Source of the DNA: CAYMQB01 sp964392665 | GTDB taxonomy: Bacteria > Hydrothermota > E44-bin80 | Length of the DNA: 64,000 nucleotides | Reading direction: 5' to 3' | NCBI GenBank assembly: GCA_964392665.1 | Contig: CAYMQB010000010.1 | Location: forward strand, 1-64,000 | Part shown: piece by piece, positions 33,533 through 42,469 of the stretch | Numbering within the stretch: position 1 is the first letter of the stretch | Layout: each line of letters opens with the position of its first letter | Translations under genes and position numbers: made by a program | Notes under the pieces: generated by a model | The model's database searches: none | The model's input: the letters and a program-made list of their open reading frames with translations, nothing else | Told to the model about the DNA's origin: nothing

Positions 33533-34273
33533 TTACTCCAGTGAGTGAATAGCGGTTAAAAATTCATTTAGGAGAGAGGGTGTCCTTTCTATGATGCTTC
33601 CTGTCACGATAAAATCGGCGCCTGCTTCTACCTTTTTTCTCGCTTCATCTGGGGTTTTTATACCGCCACCGATAATCAAGGGTAGTGCAGTTTCCTTTTT
33701 GACTGTCCTTATAACATCTTCGGGAATACTGTATTTTGCACCACTTCCCGCATCCATATAGACCATTTTCATTCCCAAATACTTCCCAGCAAGAGCGTGT
33801 GAGGCAATCAGTTCTGTGTTGTCTCTTGGCAAAGGTTTTGTATTGCTTACGCGTTCAACACTTGTTATATTTCCGGATTCAATTATAAGGTATGCGACAG
33901 GGATTGTTTCAATGCCACAGTTTTTAACCAAAGGTGCAGCCTTTACCTGCTCTTCAATGAGGAATTGTGGGTTTCTTCCGCTTAAAAGTGACATAAAGAA
34001 GATAGCATCCGCTTCGCCCGTTACTTGATAATGACAACCTGGGAAGATAATAACAGGTTTTGTTGTGACTTTTTTTATTTCCTCTATCAATCCAGCTAAT
34101 TCAATGCTCCTGAGTGTGCTTCCTCCAACGAGAACACCGTCTATGTCAGCATCCTTCAGAAATCTAAGCACATCTTCAAAAGCCTCATCCTTTGCATTTT
34201 CGGGGTCAATAAGAGGAAGATACCCAGCCCCTCTTTCTTTCCTAACATTAATTAAATAGTCGAAAATTGACAT
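33533..34273 (-). CDS. Geranylgeranylglyceryl phosphate synthase family protein
   Basis: The 246-residue TIM-barrel protein matches the GGGPS/PcrB family, which joins a polyprenyl diphosphate to sn-glycerol-1-phosphate, the first ether-bond step of archaeal-type lipids. Visible motifs are 'GYLPLIDPEN', 'DGVLVGGSTLRS', 'KPVIIFPG', 'MKMVYMDAGSGAKYSIP' and the phosphate-binding 'LIIGGGIKTPDEARKKVEAGADFIVTGSIIE'. Its length suits the archaeal/FCB-bacterial group. No DGGGP synthase or glycerol-1-phosphate dehydrogenase is in the window, so the final product is unknown. It starts 18 bases after alaS, probably in one operon. Confidence 0.9.
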   Translation of the reverse strand: MSIFDYLINVRKERGAGYLPLIDPENAKDEAFEDVLRFLKDADIDGVLVGGSTLRSIELAGLIEEIKKVTTKPVIIFPGCHYQVTGEADAIFFMSLLSGRNPQFLIEEQVKAAPLVKNCGIETIPVAYLIIESGNITSVERVSNTKPLPRDNTELIASHALAGKYLGMKMVYMDAGSGAKYSIPEDVIRTVKKETALPLIIGGGIKTPDEARKKVEAGADFIVTGSIIERTPSLLNEFLTAIHSLE

Positions 34274-34290
34274 ATGTTTCGGTATTGGGG

Positions 34291-36852
34291 CTAGCCTAAT
34301 TTCTCAATAATGAAATTTCGTGCAATTTGCAGGGCTTCATCTATTTTCTCCATTTTCTTTCCACCCGCAGTTGCGAAATCTGCTCTGCCGCCGCCTCCAC
34401 CATCTATGATTGGAGATATTTCTTTGACTATTTCGCTCGCTTTGATTTTTTCAGTAAGGTCATCGGAAACGAAGGCGACAATGACAACATTGTTATCGTA
34501 ATCACTTGCGAATAGCCCTATGCTCTTCTTATCCCAGATTTTTTTTACTTCATCTAAAAGCTTTCGAAGGCTATTGATATTTTGATGCGGGATTCTTTTT
34601 ATTAACAGGTAGACACCACCTTTAATTTCTTCCGGTTTAATAGCTTTAGCATCGGTTGAACTTAGTTTCTTCTCCATCTGCTCTATCCTGTGGGTTAGTT
34701 TCTTCTCATTTTCAACCAAATGACGTAGCCTTTCCTCGATTTTCTCTTTATCTACCTTTAACAAACGAGAAATAGTTTCTTCTCTTTCTTTTATAGCGTT
34801 TATGTATTTCAATGAATTTCTTCCCGTTATCGCTTCGATTCTCCTTACGCCGCTTGCTATCGAAGATTCGGTAAGAATCTTGAACAATCCAATCTCTCCT
34901 GTATTTTTTACATGGGTTCCACCGCAAAGCTCCATCGAGAAATCACCGATTTTTAGCACCCGAACATTATCTCCATATTTTTCGTTAAAGAGCGCTATTG
35001 CCCCCATCTTTTTTGCCTTCTTAAAATCCATTTCGAAAGATTCAACGGGAAGGTTCGATAGAATTTGCTCATTGACAACTGTTTCGACCTTTTCCAGTTC
35101 ATCCTGCTTTACTTTGGAAAAATGCGTAAAGTCAAATCTAAATCTATCCGGTGCGACAAGCGAACCTTGCTGATGAATATGCTTCCCCAGAATTTCTCTC
35201 AAGGTAGCCTGAAGAAGGTGTGTTGCCGTATGATTCCTTGCAATGTCCATCCTTCTTTCTCTATCAACATTTACAGCTACCGTCATACTTTCTTTGGGTT
35301 TTCCGTGGACAATTTTACCAATGTGCAGGTTTCCATATGATGATGTTTTAGTACTAATGACTTGAATCTCCAGATCTTTACCCTGGATGGTTCCTGTATC
35401 TCCCACCTGTCCACCCATCTCAGCATAGAATGGTGTTTCTTCAAGTAATATTCCGATATTATCGTTTATTTCTTTTAATGCAATAATCTTTGTTCTGCAG
35501 GTAAGTTTTTCATAACCGGAGAATTGAGATTTGTTTGCTAACTTCTTATCAAAAAGCTTTATATCTTTGTCAAACTTCGTTTTTCCTTTTGCGCGAACCC
35601 TCTGTTTCTCCATTTCCTTTTCATAATCTCTCTCGTCTATGTTAAATCCTTCTTCCTCCGCGAGTTGACGGGACAGCTCAAGAGGAAAGCCGTACGTATC
35701 GTATAACTTGAATGCATATTCACCAGGCAGCGTTTTGGTCTTATTTTTTCGAAGTTCGTCAATCATCTCCTTGAATATGGAAATTCCGGACTCAAGTGTG
35801 GCGAGAAATCTTTCTTCCTCTGCCTTGATGACAAGGGAAGTGTGTTGTGCTTTCCCCTCTAATTCAGGATATTCTTTTCCCATTATGTCAACAACATTGC
35901 GAGCAAGTTTGTACAGGAAAGGTTTTTTGTATCCCAGCTTTTTTCCTTCAAGAACTGCTTTTCTGAGGATTCTTCTTATGACATATCCTCGCTCCTCGTT
36001 CGAGGGGAGGATACCTTCGGTAATTGCAAAGGTGAGTGCTCTTATGTGGTCTGCAATAATTTTTTTATTCAGTTTATCTTCACCTTTTCTTATTCCTTCT
36101 ATTATGGGTGTGAAAAGGTCTGTATCGAAAATATTTTGCTTCCCTTGACACACCATAAGGGTTCTTTCCAATCCCATTCCTGTATCAATGCCTCGATTCT
36201 TAAGGGGGATATTGGTTCCGTCTTTTAGTCTTTCGAACTGCGGTAATACGATGTTCCAGATTTCGACAAATCTATCGCATTCGTTCTCAATCGTGCAACC
36301 GTTTCCTGTTTTGCCGAATTCCTCTCCAAGGTCGAAAAATATTTCCGTAGATGGTCCACAGGCACCGGTCTTCCCTGCTGGTCCCCAGAAGTTTGTTTTC
36401 TCGCTTAACCTGTATATCCTATCCAGAGGAAACCCAATATGTTTTTTCCATATATCATACGATTCTTTGTCATCTTTGAACACAGTAACGGAAAGTTTAT
36501 CCAAAGGGAGCTCGAGCACATCTTTGATGAATTGCCATCCCCACTCGATTGCCTGTTTCTTGAAATAATCTCCAAATGAGAAGTTGCCCAACATCTCGAA
36601 GAATGTTTCGTGAAATGGAGTTTGACCAACCTTTTCTAAATCACTCATTCTCAAACATTTCTGAACACTGCAAGCTCTTGTGTAAGGAAGCGGAACATTG
36701 CCTGTCCAGTAAGGTTTAAACTGAACCATACCCGCACTGTTGAACAGAAGAGATGGATCGTCCTTAACAACAAGAGGAGCACTTTTAACAACTGAATGCT
36801 TCTTCTGTTTGAAGAATTCTAAAAAAGTCTTTCTTAATCCTTCTGCGGTCAT
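34291..36852 (-). CDS. alaS: Alanyl-tRNA synthetase
   Basis: AlaRS charges tRNA-Ala with alanine. The 853-residue protein has the full order: class II catalytic core (~1-230, 'FLEFFKQKKHSVVKSAPLV', 'CSVQKCLRMSDLEKVG'), the tRNA-recognition domain, the editing domain with zinc ligands in 'NHTATHLLQATLREILG' and 'ELCGGTHVKNTGEIG', and the C-terminal C-Ala/DHHA1-like domain ending in 'IDGGGGGRADFATAGG'. Length and motifs are normal. A GAGG Shine-Dalgarno sequence lies before the ATG. Confidence 0.97.
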   Translation of the reverse strand: MTAEGLRKTFLEFFKQKKHSVVKSAPLVVKDDPSLLFNSAGMVQFKPYWTGNVPLPYTRACSVQKCLRMSDLEKVGQTPFHETFFEMLGNFSFGDYFKKQAIEWGWQFIKDVLELPLDKLSVTVFKDDKESYDIWKKHIGFPLDRIYRLSEKTNFWGPAGKTGACGPSTEIFFDLGEEFGKTGNGCTIENECDRFVEIWNIVLPQFERLKDGTNIPLKNRGIDTGMGLERTLMVCQGKQNIFDTDLFTPIIEGIRKGEDKLNKKIIADHIRALTFAITEGILPSNEERGYVIRRILRKAVLEGKKLGYKKPFLYKLARNVVDIMGKEYPELEGKAQHTSLVIKAEEERFLATLESGISIFKEMIDELRKNKTKTLPGEYAFKLYDTYGFPLELSRQLAEEEGFNIDERDYEKEMEKQRVRAKGKTKFDKDIKLFDKKLANKSQFSGYEKLTCRTKIIALKEINDNIGILLEETPFYAEMGGQVGDTGTIQGKDLEIQVISTKTSSYGNLHIGKIVHGKPKESMTVAVNVDRERRMDIARNHTATHLLQATLREILGKHIHQQGSLVAPDRFRFDFTHFSKVKQDELEKVETVVNEQILSNLPVESFEMDFKKAKKMGAIALFNEKYGDNVRVLKIGDFSMELCGGTHVKNTGEIGLFKILTESSIASGVRRIEAITGRNSLKYINAIKEREETISRLLKVDKEKIEERLRHLVENEKKLTHRIEQMEKKLSSTDAKAIKPEEIKGGVYLLIKRIPHQNINSLRKLLDEVKKIWDKKSIGLFASDYDNNVVIVAFVSDDLTEKIKASEIVKEISPIIDGGGGGRADFATAGGKKMEKIDEALQIARNFIIEKLG

Positions 36853-36925
36853 TTTGTAACCTCTAAAGCTTCAAACCACAGAGCCTGTACTTCATTTCAT
36901 TCAAGAGTAAGCTCCGCACTTTCTC

Positions 36926-37219
36926 CTATTGTCCCTCTACAAGATGACTGCCTGTTTGGGGAACAGAAAAATGAACCACATCTCCATCCTTCAGTACCGT
37001 TCCGTTTTCAGGTGCTGTGCCGTTGATCGTGAATCCAAGAATACCGGGAGGGAAGCTTTTTTTAATCTCCGGATAACTTTCGAGCACGGATGCGAGTATG
37101 AAGAAAAAAAATGTATTTTTTGACACAATACATTCCTCGGTTTCTTTGTTTGTAATTAATTGAAGAGTTCTGTCGTATGTTATGATAATCTTCTGCGAAT
37201 CGAAAATATCATCATTCAT
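36926..37219 (-). CDS. Small beta-grasp (MoaD/ThiS-like) protein
   Basis: The 97-residue protein's C-terminal half reads 'GILGFTINGTAPENGTVLKDGDVVHFSVPQTGSH', the usual ending of MoaD/ThiS/TGS-type beta-grasp folds ('LKDGDEVAFIPPVAGG'). It lacks the terminal GG needed for thiocarboxylation, so a sulfur-carrier role is unlikely. A promoter whose -10 box ends seven bases before ATG 37219 supports this start over the TTG at 37228. The role is unknown; a nucleotide- or protein-binding module is possible. Confidence 0.55.
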   Translation of the reverse strand: MNDDIFDSQKIIITYDRTLQLITNKETEECIVSKNTFFFFILASVLESYPEIKKSFPPGILGFTINGTAPENGTVLKDGDVVHFSVPQTGSHLVEGQ

Positions 37220-37226
37220 AGATACC

Positions 37227-37255
37227 AATATAACCTATCGGATGAGGAATTTCAA
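37227..37255 (-). promoter_or_regulatory. Promoter of the beta-grasp gene, leaderless geometry
   Basis: Minus strand: TTGAAA (37250-37255), a 17-base spacer, TATATT (37227-37232), then seven bases to ATG 37219. There is no Shine-Dalgarno sequence. Confidence 0.65.
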
Positions 37256-37476
37256 GAAGTTTTTTAAAAAACATTAGCCACGGTTACTACACGGTAAAAC
37301 ACAATATCAAGGTTAAACTAATAAAACCAATCCAACCAACACCAAACCAATTTTACCACAGAGACGCAGAGAAAATACTTATTTCAAGGTTTAAACCAAT
37401 TAAACAAAACAAATAAACAGGGATTGAAAGAGAACTTAAAGAGATTTCTCAATCAGTCGGGACTGGGAAGTTTTTC
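37256..37476. other. Noncoding gap with low-complexity phrases
   Basis: This gap of about 220 bases holds repeated AAACCAAT/TAAACC-like phrases and ACCACAGAGACGCAGAGAAA at 37357-37376. The latter is the complement-type relative of the CTCTGTGGTGAAAT phrase at 49750 and 50018. I see no gene, tRNA or terminator. Confidence 0.5.
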
Positions 37477-37818
37477 CTACCTCTTCACAATTTTATAGAT
37501 GAGTTCACCATCCTTGAGCATTCCTAATTTCTCGCGCGCAATTTTTTCGATGGTGAAAAGATCGGTCTTCAATTTTTCGCAGTTTTTAGTGAGGGAAATT
37601 TCTTCTACGGTTAACCTATCGGCACTTTTCTCTATTCTTTTTATCTTGGTGTGAAGGGAAATGATTTTAAATAAACCGTACGAACCTCCGAGAAAAAGAT
37701 ATAGGAACCAGGCAACAAATCCAATTTTTATCAATCTATAAAACCAGAGTTTAAGTTTGGAAGTTTTTTTCCTTCTCCTTGGTTTTCTGTAGTAATAATT
37801 TCTGTTAGTAAACCGCAT
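37477..37818 (-). CDS. Septum formation initiator, FtsB/DivIC-like
   Basis: The 113-residue bitopic membrane protein has a basic N-terminus, one TM helix (~33-52, 'IGFVAWFLYLFLGGSYGLF') and a short extracytoplasmic coiled coil ('KIKRIEKSADRLTVEEISLTKNCEKLKTDL'). It ends with the family signature 'IEKIAREKLGMLKDGELIYKI'. FtsB/DivIC proteins bind FtsL and FtsQ in the divisome. The N-terminus is unusually rich in Arg, Tyr and Lys. The start is fixed by a promoter that ends five bases upstream. Confidence 0.82.
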   Translation of the reverse strand: MRFTNRNYYYRKPRRRKKTSKLKLWFYRLIKIGFVAWFLYLFLGGSYGLFKIISLHTKIKRIEKSADRLTVEEISLTKNCEKLKTDLFTIEKIAREKLGMLKDGELIYKIVKR

Positions 37819-37823
37819 TATTT

Positions 37824-37852
37824 TTTATACTATTCATTGCGTGATTTGTCAA
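37824..37852 (-). promoter_or_regulatory. Promoter of the ftsB-like gene, leaderless geometry
   Basis: Minus strand: TTGACA (37847-37852), a 17-base spacer, TATAAA (37824-37829), then five bases to ATG 37818. Initiation would fall at or within the start codon. Confidence 0.75.
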
Positions 37853-37956
37853 GAGAAAAATGTGGAGAAACTTCTTCTTAGATTCTTCCAAAGTCAATAT
37901 GGAAAGGATTACTCAGAATGACAGCTTGCTCGATCTATTCGGTTTGTTTGGTTTAC

Positions 37957-38943
37957 TTACTTTGTATGGAATTCTATAATATCTCCATCCTGCAAGATTT
38001 CATCTCTATCAACTCTCATCCCTTTAAGCTTTTGGTTCCTCCATAACCTAACATATTTCAAATTGGTAATGAAATCCTTATGAATTTGAGAGGCAAGTTC
38101 TATAATTTTGGTGTTTTTCTTAAGAACGAACGGGTGAGATTTGTCGATATCCTTCTTGGGAGGCTTAGTGTAGACCCTTATTATGTTAAGGGATTTATAG
38201 ATATCGTCTTTTAGTTTTTTTATTCCCGAATTTTTTAGAGCGGATATACTGATAAATTCGAGCTGTCGGTGATATTTTTTCGATAGGAATTGAAAATTAT
38301 ACTGCGCAGCTTCCATGTCTTCCTTGTTACAGAGCACCAATGACTGCTTGTACATAAAATTCTCATCTGTCTGCTGTGCGTCATTCTTGAAAGTCCTTAT
38401 GTGCGAGGATTCGAGAAGATTGAGCAGAATTTCGATTTGTTTGCTAACATCTTTTTTTGAAATGTCGAGTACGATTAGAAGAAGGTTGCTTGATCTCGCA
38501 ATTCCAAAAATCCAACCAGGAGCATAATCAAGTGAAACAGGAGGCATATCGACAATTTGAATCTGTATATCTTCGTAAATAAGCATTCCTATCTGCGGTT
38601 TTCTTGTTGTAAAGGGATAATTTCTAATCTCTGGTTCGGCATTTGTCAAAACACCGAGGATCTGCGATTTTCCGGAATTTGGCAATCCCAACATCACAGC
38701 TTGAGCTGCGCCTTCCTTTGGAACATGATAAAAATCGAAGCGGGCAACACCAGATTTTTTACCCAGTTCTCTTTTTAGTTTTGCGATTTTTGACCTTAGG
38801 TCTGCCTTGAGTTTGTCCGTGCCCTTATGTTTGGGCATAATGGAAAGTAGTTCTAAATAAATTTGTATCTTTTCCTCGGGGGTAGAGGCAAATTTCAACT
38901 CTCTTTCTTTCTCGTAATAATTTGGAGGGAGATTTGCAGGCAT
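37957..38943 (-). CDS. DRG/Obg-like GTPase with C-terminal TGS domain
   Basis: The 328-residue P-loop GTPase has G1 'GLPNSGKS' (~86-93), the switch region 'NYPFTTRKPQIG', G3 'DMPP' and G4 'NKED', followed by a TGS domain (~250-328, ending 'VDRDEILQDGDIIEFHTK'). The layout matches the DRG branch of the Obg superfamily, best known from eukaryotes and archaea, with a helical N-terminus. Such GTPases bind ribosomes or RNA. G3 lacks the usual Gly (DxxG becomes DMPP), which may alter hydrolysis. The gene stands alone, and no clear Shine-Dalgarno sequence is visible. Confidence 0.8.
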   Translation of the reverse strand: MPANLPPNYYEKERELKFASTPEEKIQIYLELLSIMPKHKGTDKLKADLRSKIAKLKRELGKKSGVARFDFYHVPKEGAAQAVMLGLPNSGKSQILGVLTNAEPEIRNYPFTTRKPQIGMLIYEDIQIQIVDMPPVSLDYAPGWIFGIARSSNLLLIVLDISKKDVSKQIEILLNLLESSHIRTFKNDAQQTDENFMYKQSLVLCNKEDMEAAQYNFQFLSKKYHRQLEFISISALKNSGIKKLKDDIYKSLNIIRVYTKPPKKDIDKSHPFVLKKNTKIIELASQIHKDFITNLKYVRLWRNQKLKGMRVDRDEILQDGDIIEFHTK

Positions 38944-38997
38944 ATGTTTATCTTTGGTCCGGGTTAAACAATTTTATGGAATGGCAAAACTTGCGAT

Positions 38998-39051
38998 GCA
39001 TGGTTCAGCGTGTGTGGTTATAGGCAACCCAAAGGCTGCGTATAACCATGC
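38998..39051. repeat. Intergenic hairpin, REP-like
   Basis: TGGTTATA (39015-39022) and TATAACCA (39041-39048) form an 8-bp stem, extended inside by GCA/TGC. GCATGGTT (38998-39005) can compete for AACCATGC (39044-39051). No T-run follows on either strand, so it is not a classical terminator. Confidence 0.4.
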
Positions 39052-39131
39052 GAAAATTCACATTTTAACATAGTTTCTAAAAGCTCAGTGTGACACTGGA
39101 TTTTTTATGTAGTCTCACGACTGCTTCGATG

Positions 39132-40523
39132 TTATCTCAGTTTTATTACTTTTTGCGTAATTGTCCTTTCCTGCAGATTTGCTTTGATATAGTATATACC
39201 TGGAGGAATCTTAGAACTATTCCATGCAAAGGTATATCTTCCGCGATTTAGTTCTTTTGAAACAAGGGTAGCTATTTTTCTTCCTGAGATGCCGTAGATG
39301 GAAATTTCCGCATTCACTTTTCCCAGAACACTTAAATTGACCGAGACAGAGTTTATAATCAGAGTTGGGAAAATACGAAGAGAAAAGTTCTTATTCTGCA
39401 GATTTGTTTCAGAAACCCCACCTCCCAGAACTATGTCATTGGAGTCTCGTGGTTCTATCTTGAAGTTTCCAAAAGAATAATTTAGTGGTCCTGTTACTGT
39501 GTATACTTCGCTTATAACAGGGATATAACTGACACCCATATCATCGATTCTAACCGGCCCCGAACTATCATCCAACTCCCATTCGCCGTTACCCAGAGAG
39601 TCGTCTGTACATGTGGCAGTGACTCTTACAAGGGAACTTTCATAGTCTTCGACCGGAACAGAACCTGTTTGTAAAACTGTTGGTCCAGGAATAGAAGCTC
39701 CACTCGATAGCACTTCGGTAAGCGGCCCAGTAAGTTCGGTCATTCCGAAGTACTCGGTCACCATGCCTGTTATGCGAACACTATCTCCCCTTGCAGGTGC
39801 AGTTGAACTACCATATACATAGATACCGTGCCATGGTCCTCCAGGTTGCTCTTCTATGAAGAAATCGTTTCCATATACTCCACTCACTATACCGTAGGTT
39901 ACAACAGCAGAATTTTCCCAGGGTGAAGAGGTTGCCTGTCCCTGTATTTCATATATGCTCAAAGTTTCAGGAGGTGTTCCCGAGCCGAGGTCTTCGAAAT
40001 AAGCATCATCGACGTAAATCAGGGCACTGTCAGTAAAACCGCTAACATCGTATAGTCTGATCTCGACATGAGCAGTTTCTGCCAATGCCGGTGCACCTTG
40101 TGGACCCGACAACAATTGCTGCCATTCTGTTGAATCGGAACTGTAATCACCATAGTAGCCGTTGATAAATCCACCGGTGCCGTCATACCATCGTATGTTA
40201 ACCCTCGCTCTTCCATACTGGTCGTTGTCAAAACACCAGAAAGAGAAATTGTAGTCATTAGCTGGATTGATTGGCGCAACATACTGAGTGAATCTCTGGG
40301 TTGAGGTGGACCTGAGGATTAGTTTTGCACTGAAAGTTCCAGAGTGAACAATACCGGATTCTTTTACTGCATCAAAGCCAGTTGTTTCGGTATACCAGTA
40401 TTGACATGTAGAGTCATCGACCCAATTTTCGAATCCTGGATTCAGGAGCAGATTCTGTCCCCAGGCGGTTGGTAAGGGTAACAAGAAAAAAGCAATAATG
40501 GTCATTAAAACAGAATTTTTCAT
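39132..40523 (-). CDS. Secreted OB-fold protein with Por/FlgD-like C-terminal domain
   Basis: The 463-residue exported protein has a signal peptide (~1-22), then a carbohydrate-binding-like jelly roll (~25-175, 'NLLLNPGFENWVDDS...'). A YhcR/NucH-type OB-fold follows ('VVTYGIVSGVYGNDFFIEEQ', 'GDSVRITGMVTEYFG'). It ends in a module resembling T9SS or FlgD-like sorting/Ig domains ('AEISIYGISGRKIATLVS' ... 'PPGIYYIKANL'). No nuclease domain is present. The start at 40523 sits behind AAAGGAGG; a longer frame to 40547 codes the Shine-Dalgarno region itself. Confidence 0.78.
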   Translation of the reverse strand: MKNSVLMTIIAFFLLPLPTAWGQNLLLNPGFENWVDDSTCQYWYTETTGFDAVKESGIVHSGTFSAKLILRSTSTQRFTQYVAPINPANDYNFSFWCFDNDQYGRARVNIRWYDGTGGFINGYYGDYSSDSTEWQQLLSGPQGAPALAETAHVEIRLYDVSGFTDSALIYVDDAYFEDLGSGTPPETLSIYEIQGQATSSPWENSAVVTYGIVSGVYGNDFFIEEQPGGPWHGIYVYGSSTAPARGDSVRITGMVTEYFGMTELTGPLTEVLSSGASIPGPTVLQTGSVPVEDYESSLVRVTATCTDDSLGNGEWELDDSSGPVRIDDMGVSYIPVISEVYTVTGPLNYSFGNFKIEPRDSNDIVLGGGVSETNLQNKNFSLRIFPTLIINSVSVNLSVLGKVNAEISIYGISGRKIATLVSKELNRGRYTFAWNSSKIPPGIYYIKANLQERTITQKVIKLR

Positions 40524-40613
40524 AAAACCTCCTTTTTTACAAACCAATTTATATTGTTTTGCTTAAGTTGTCAAGGAAAAATTTACCAAAGGGAATAGCA
40601 GGCAAGAAAAAGG

Positions 40614-40642
40614 TTGACTTAAACAGAAATATGTAATAGTAG
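40614..40642 (+). promoter_or_regulatory. Putative promoter of the helical orphan, leaderless geometry
   Basis: TTGACT (40614-40619) and a 17-base spacer lead to TAGTAG (40637-40642), a weak -10 box. Six bases then separate it from ATG 40649, the same geometry as the DUF1385 promoter. Confidence 0.45.
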
Positions 40643-40648
40643 ATAGTT

Positions 40649-41146
40649 ATGAGTATCAACTTGCTTGATGCGGTTGGAGATTTTCTAAGGGATTACGATG
40701 AGGTAGTTGTTTCTGTCAGGAAACTGTGGAAGGATCTTCAATTGGACCAAAAGTTTAAAGACATTGAGATTCCAGACTTCACGGGATTCGTTGAAATGTT
40801 GAAAAATGACGAAAGGTTTGAGTTTATGGCACCAATGAATTTTGCAGAAATTTATCAGAGTCTGGGTGAAGAAAAGAAAAAAGACAGAGAACATGAAATG
40901 GAATCCATAGGATTGTATGGCGGAGAACGTGTAAAATTGAAAGAGACCAAATTGACCGATGAATTGCTTGCAGAAATGATAGAAAAATCTGTGAACAGGA
41001 TGATGAATGCATTAAAAAATGCATGGGAAAAAAGACCCCAGAACAAAGATGCGGAGAATAGATTAATTGAGATAATGAGAAAAGCAGAGCAAGTCAAAAA
41101 GGAATTAGATGGTGTAATTCAGAAGTTAAAGAATAAAATCAGTTAG
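40649..41146 (+). CDS. Unrecognised helical protein
   Basis: I do not recognise this 165-residue protein. It is highly charged, predicted mostly helical and without signal peptide or membrane segment, so probably cytoplasmic. Residues ~112-165 ('KSVNRMMNALKNAWEKRP' to 'EQVKKELDGVIQKLKNKIS') look coiled-coil-like. It stands alone on the plus strand between two minus-strand genes, with its own promoter-like element and no Shine-Dalgarno sequence. The codon pattern looks like a real gene. Confidence 0.6.
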   Translation: MSINLLDAVGDFLRDYDEVVVSVRKLWKDLQLDQKFKDIEIPDFTGFVEMLKNDERFEFMAPMNFAEIYQSLGEEKKKDREHEMESIGLYGGERVKLKETKLTDELLAEMIEKSVNRMMNALKNAWEKRPQNKDAENRLIEIMRKAEQVKKELDGVIQKLKNKIS

Positions 41147-41195
41147 GAAATACAAAGAGCGTTAAAAATCCGATTTTGTTAGTAACCAATATTAA

Positions 41196-42395
41196 TTACC
41201 GAACGGTTTTAGTTGATTTTACAATCTGCTTCTTGATCTTGTCAAGGAACATACAATTCACATCTTTGGCAGAGGAGAAGAAGGTTTTGAGAATTTCCGC
41301 GTTGTAAAGATTTAATCTCATAATTATTTTTTGGTCAAGCGCAAGAATTTGATTCGTACCAGTTCCAGCGACATACAAAATGTGTTCACCATCCGGACTA
41401 AATACCAGTTTTCTTCCCTGGTTAAAACAATCGTTTATTCTTGAAAAGTTTGGGTCATACGATTGGATTTCTTTTCCATCGAGAACAATAATAGCTTTCT
41501 TGACATTTGCCTTCATAATTGTGAATGCATAGTGGAGATCATCATTTGAGAAAGCTATTGAGTTGGTGAAAACCTTAAGAGCGACAGAAACAACTTCACC
41601 ATCGTACTTGATTTTTATTTGGTTTGCAGATGGGTCATCCTGTAGAGCAATGAAGTGTTTTCCTTTATGGGAGAGAACGAAATAAGTAATTGCATTCTTT
41701 GACTCGATTGTCGTTGTCTCGTTTCCATCGATAATGACTTTCATCTTGTTTCCATTTCGTGTCACTGCACCGTAGTGTTCGCCATCCCCTGAAATCGAGG
41801 TGAATAATGGCATATTGCTGATGCGCTGTCTTTTTCCGTCAAAAACCAGAAAATCACCTGTTCCGTCTACAACCCAGTAAAGTAAATGATTACCGTCGAT
41901 GCTGACCTTAGGTTTTGCTGAATAAGGTGATTTGTCGATTGGCTTAGCGTCTTTCATAATCTTGTTCATTTTTTCGGTTACTCTCGTCGTATATATAAGG
42001 CTGCCGTCATTTAGGAATTGAAGTGATTTTGGAGTGTCGTCTTCCCTTATTATAGTCTTATAGGGATATGTCGCAATTGTATTACCATCCTTAACGACAA
42101 TCTCTTTCTTCCCCAAAAGAGCGATGTATGCAAAATGATTTCCATCGGAACTCAATGAAAGAACATCTATTGCAGGATATGTTTTATCAGATTTTTCATC
42201 GTAGACTACTGCTTCTCCTTCGGTTTTCTCTTCAACATATGCAAGATGAGGGGCATAATTCGAAAACACTATTGAACATTCCTTAACATTCGTGCCCGCT
42301 GGAATTTTGTATAAAACCTCTTTTGATTCCCGGGAGCAGGAGGAAATGGAAAGGGATATTCCTAAAAGCAGAAGACAAAATAGGCAATTCTTCAT
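41196..42395 (-). CDS. Beta-propeller lipoprotein (PD40/WD40-like)
   Basis: The 399-residue envelope lipoprotein has a signal peptide ending in the lipobox 'SISSC', with Cys about residue 20. The rest is a run of about eight PD40/TolB-like repeats alternating 'DGNHFAYIA', 'DGNHLLYWV', 'DGEHYGAVT', 'KGKHFIALQ' and 'DGEHILYVAG', interleaved with 'VKDGN', 'VFDGK' and 'VLDGK' strands. No catalytic domain is present; it is probably a binding scaffold. ATG 42395 is placed by AGGAGG seven bases upstream, in preference to TTG 42401. Confidence 0.78.
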   Translation of the reverse strand: MKNCLFCLLLLGISLSISSCSRESKEVLYKIPAGTNVKECSIVFSNYAPHLAYVEEKTEGEAVVYDEKSDKTYPAIDVLSLSSDGNHFAYIALLGKKEIVVKDGNTIATYPYKTIIREDDTPKSLQFLNDGSLIYTTRVTEKMNKIMKDAKPIDKSPYSAKPKVSIDGNHLLYWVVDGTGDFLVFDGKRQRISNMPLFTSISGDGEHYGAVTRNGNKMKVIIDGNETTTIESKNAITYFVLSHKGKHFIALQDDPSANQIKIKYDGEVVSVALKVFTNSIAFSNDDLHYAFTIMKANVKKAIIVLDGKEIQSYDPNFSRINDCFNQGRKLVFSPDGEHILYVAGTGTNQILALDQKIIMRLNLYNAEILKTFFSSAKDVNCMFLDKIKKQIVKSTKTVR

Positions 42396-42469
42396 AGTCA
42401 AACCTCCTGGTATAGTGTTAATTGCACCGAAATCTGTGCTCTTAAGTCATTGGTGTTGAGTTTGCTGCT

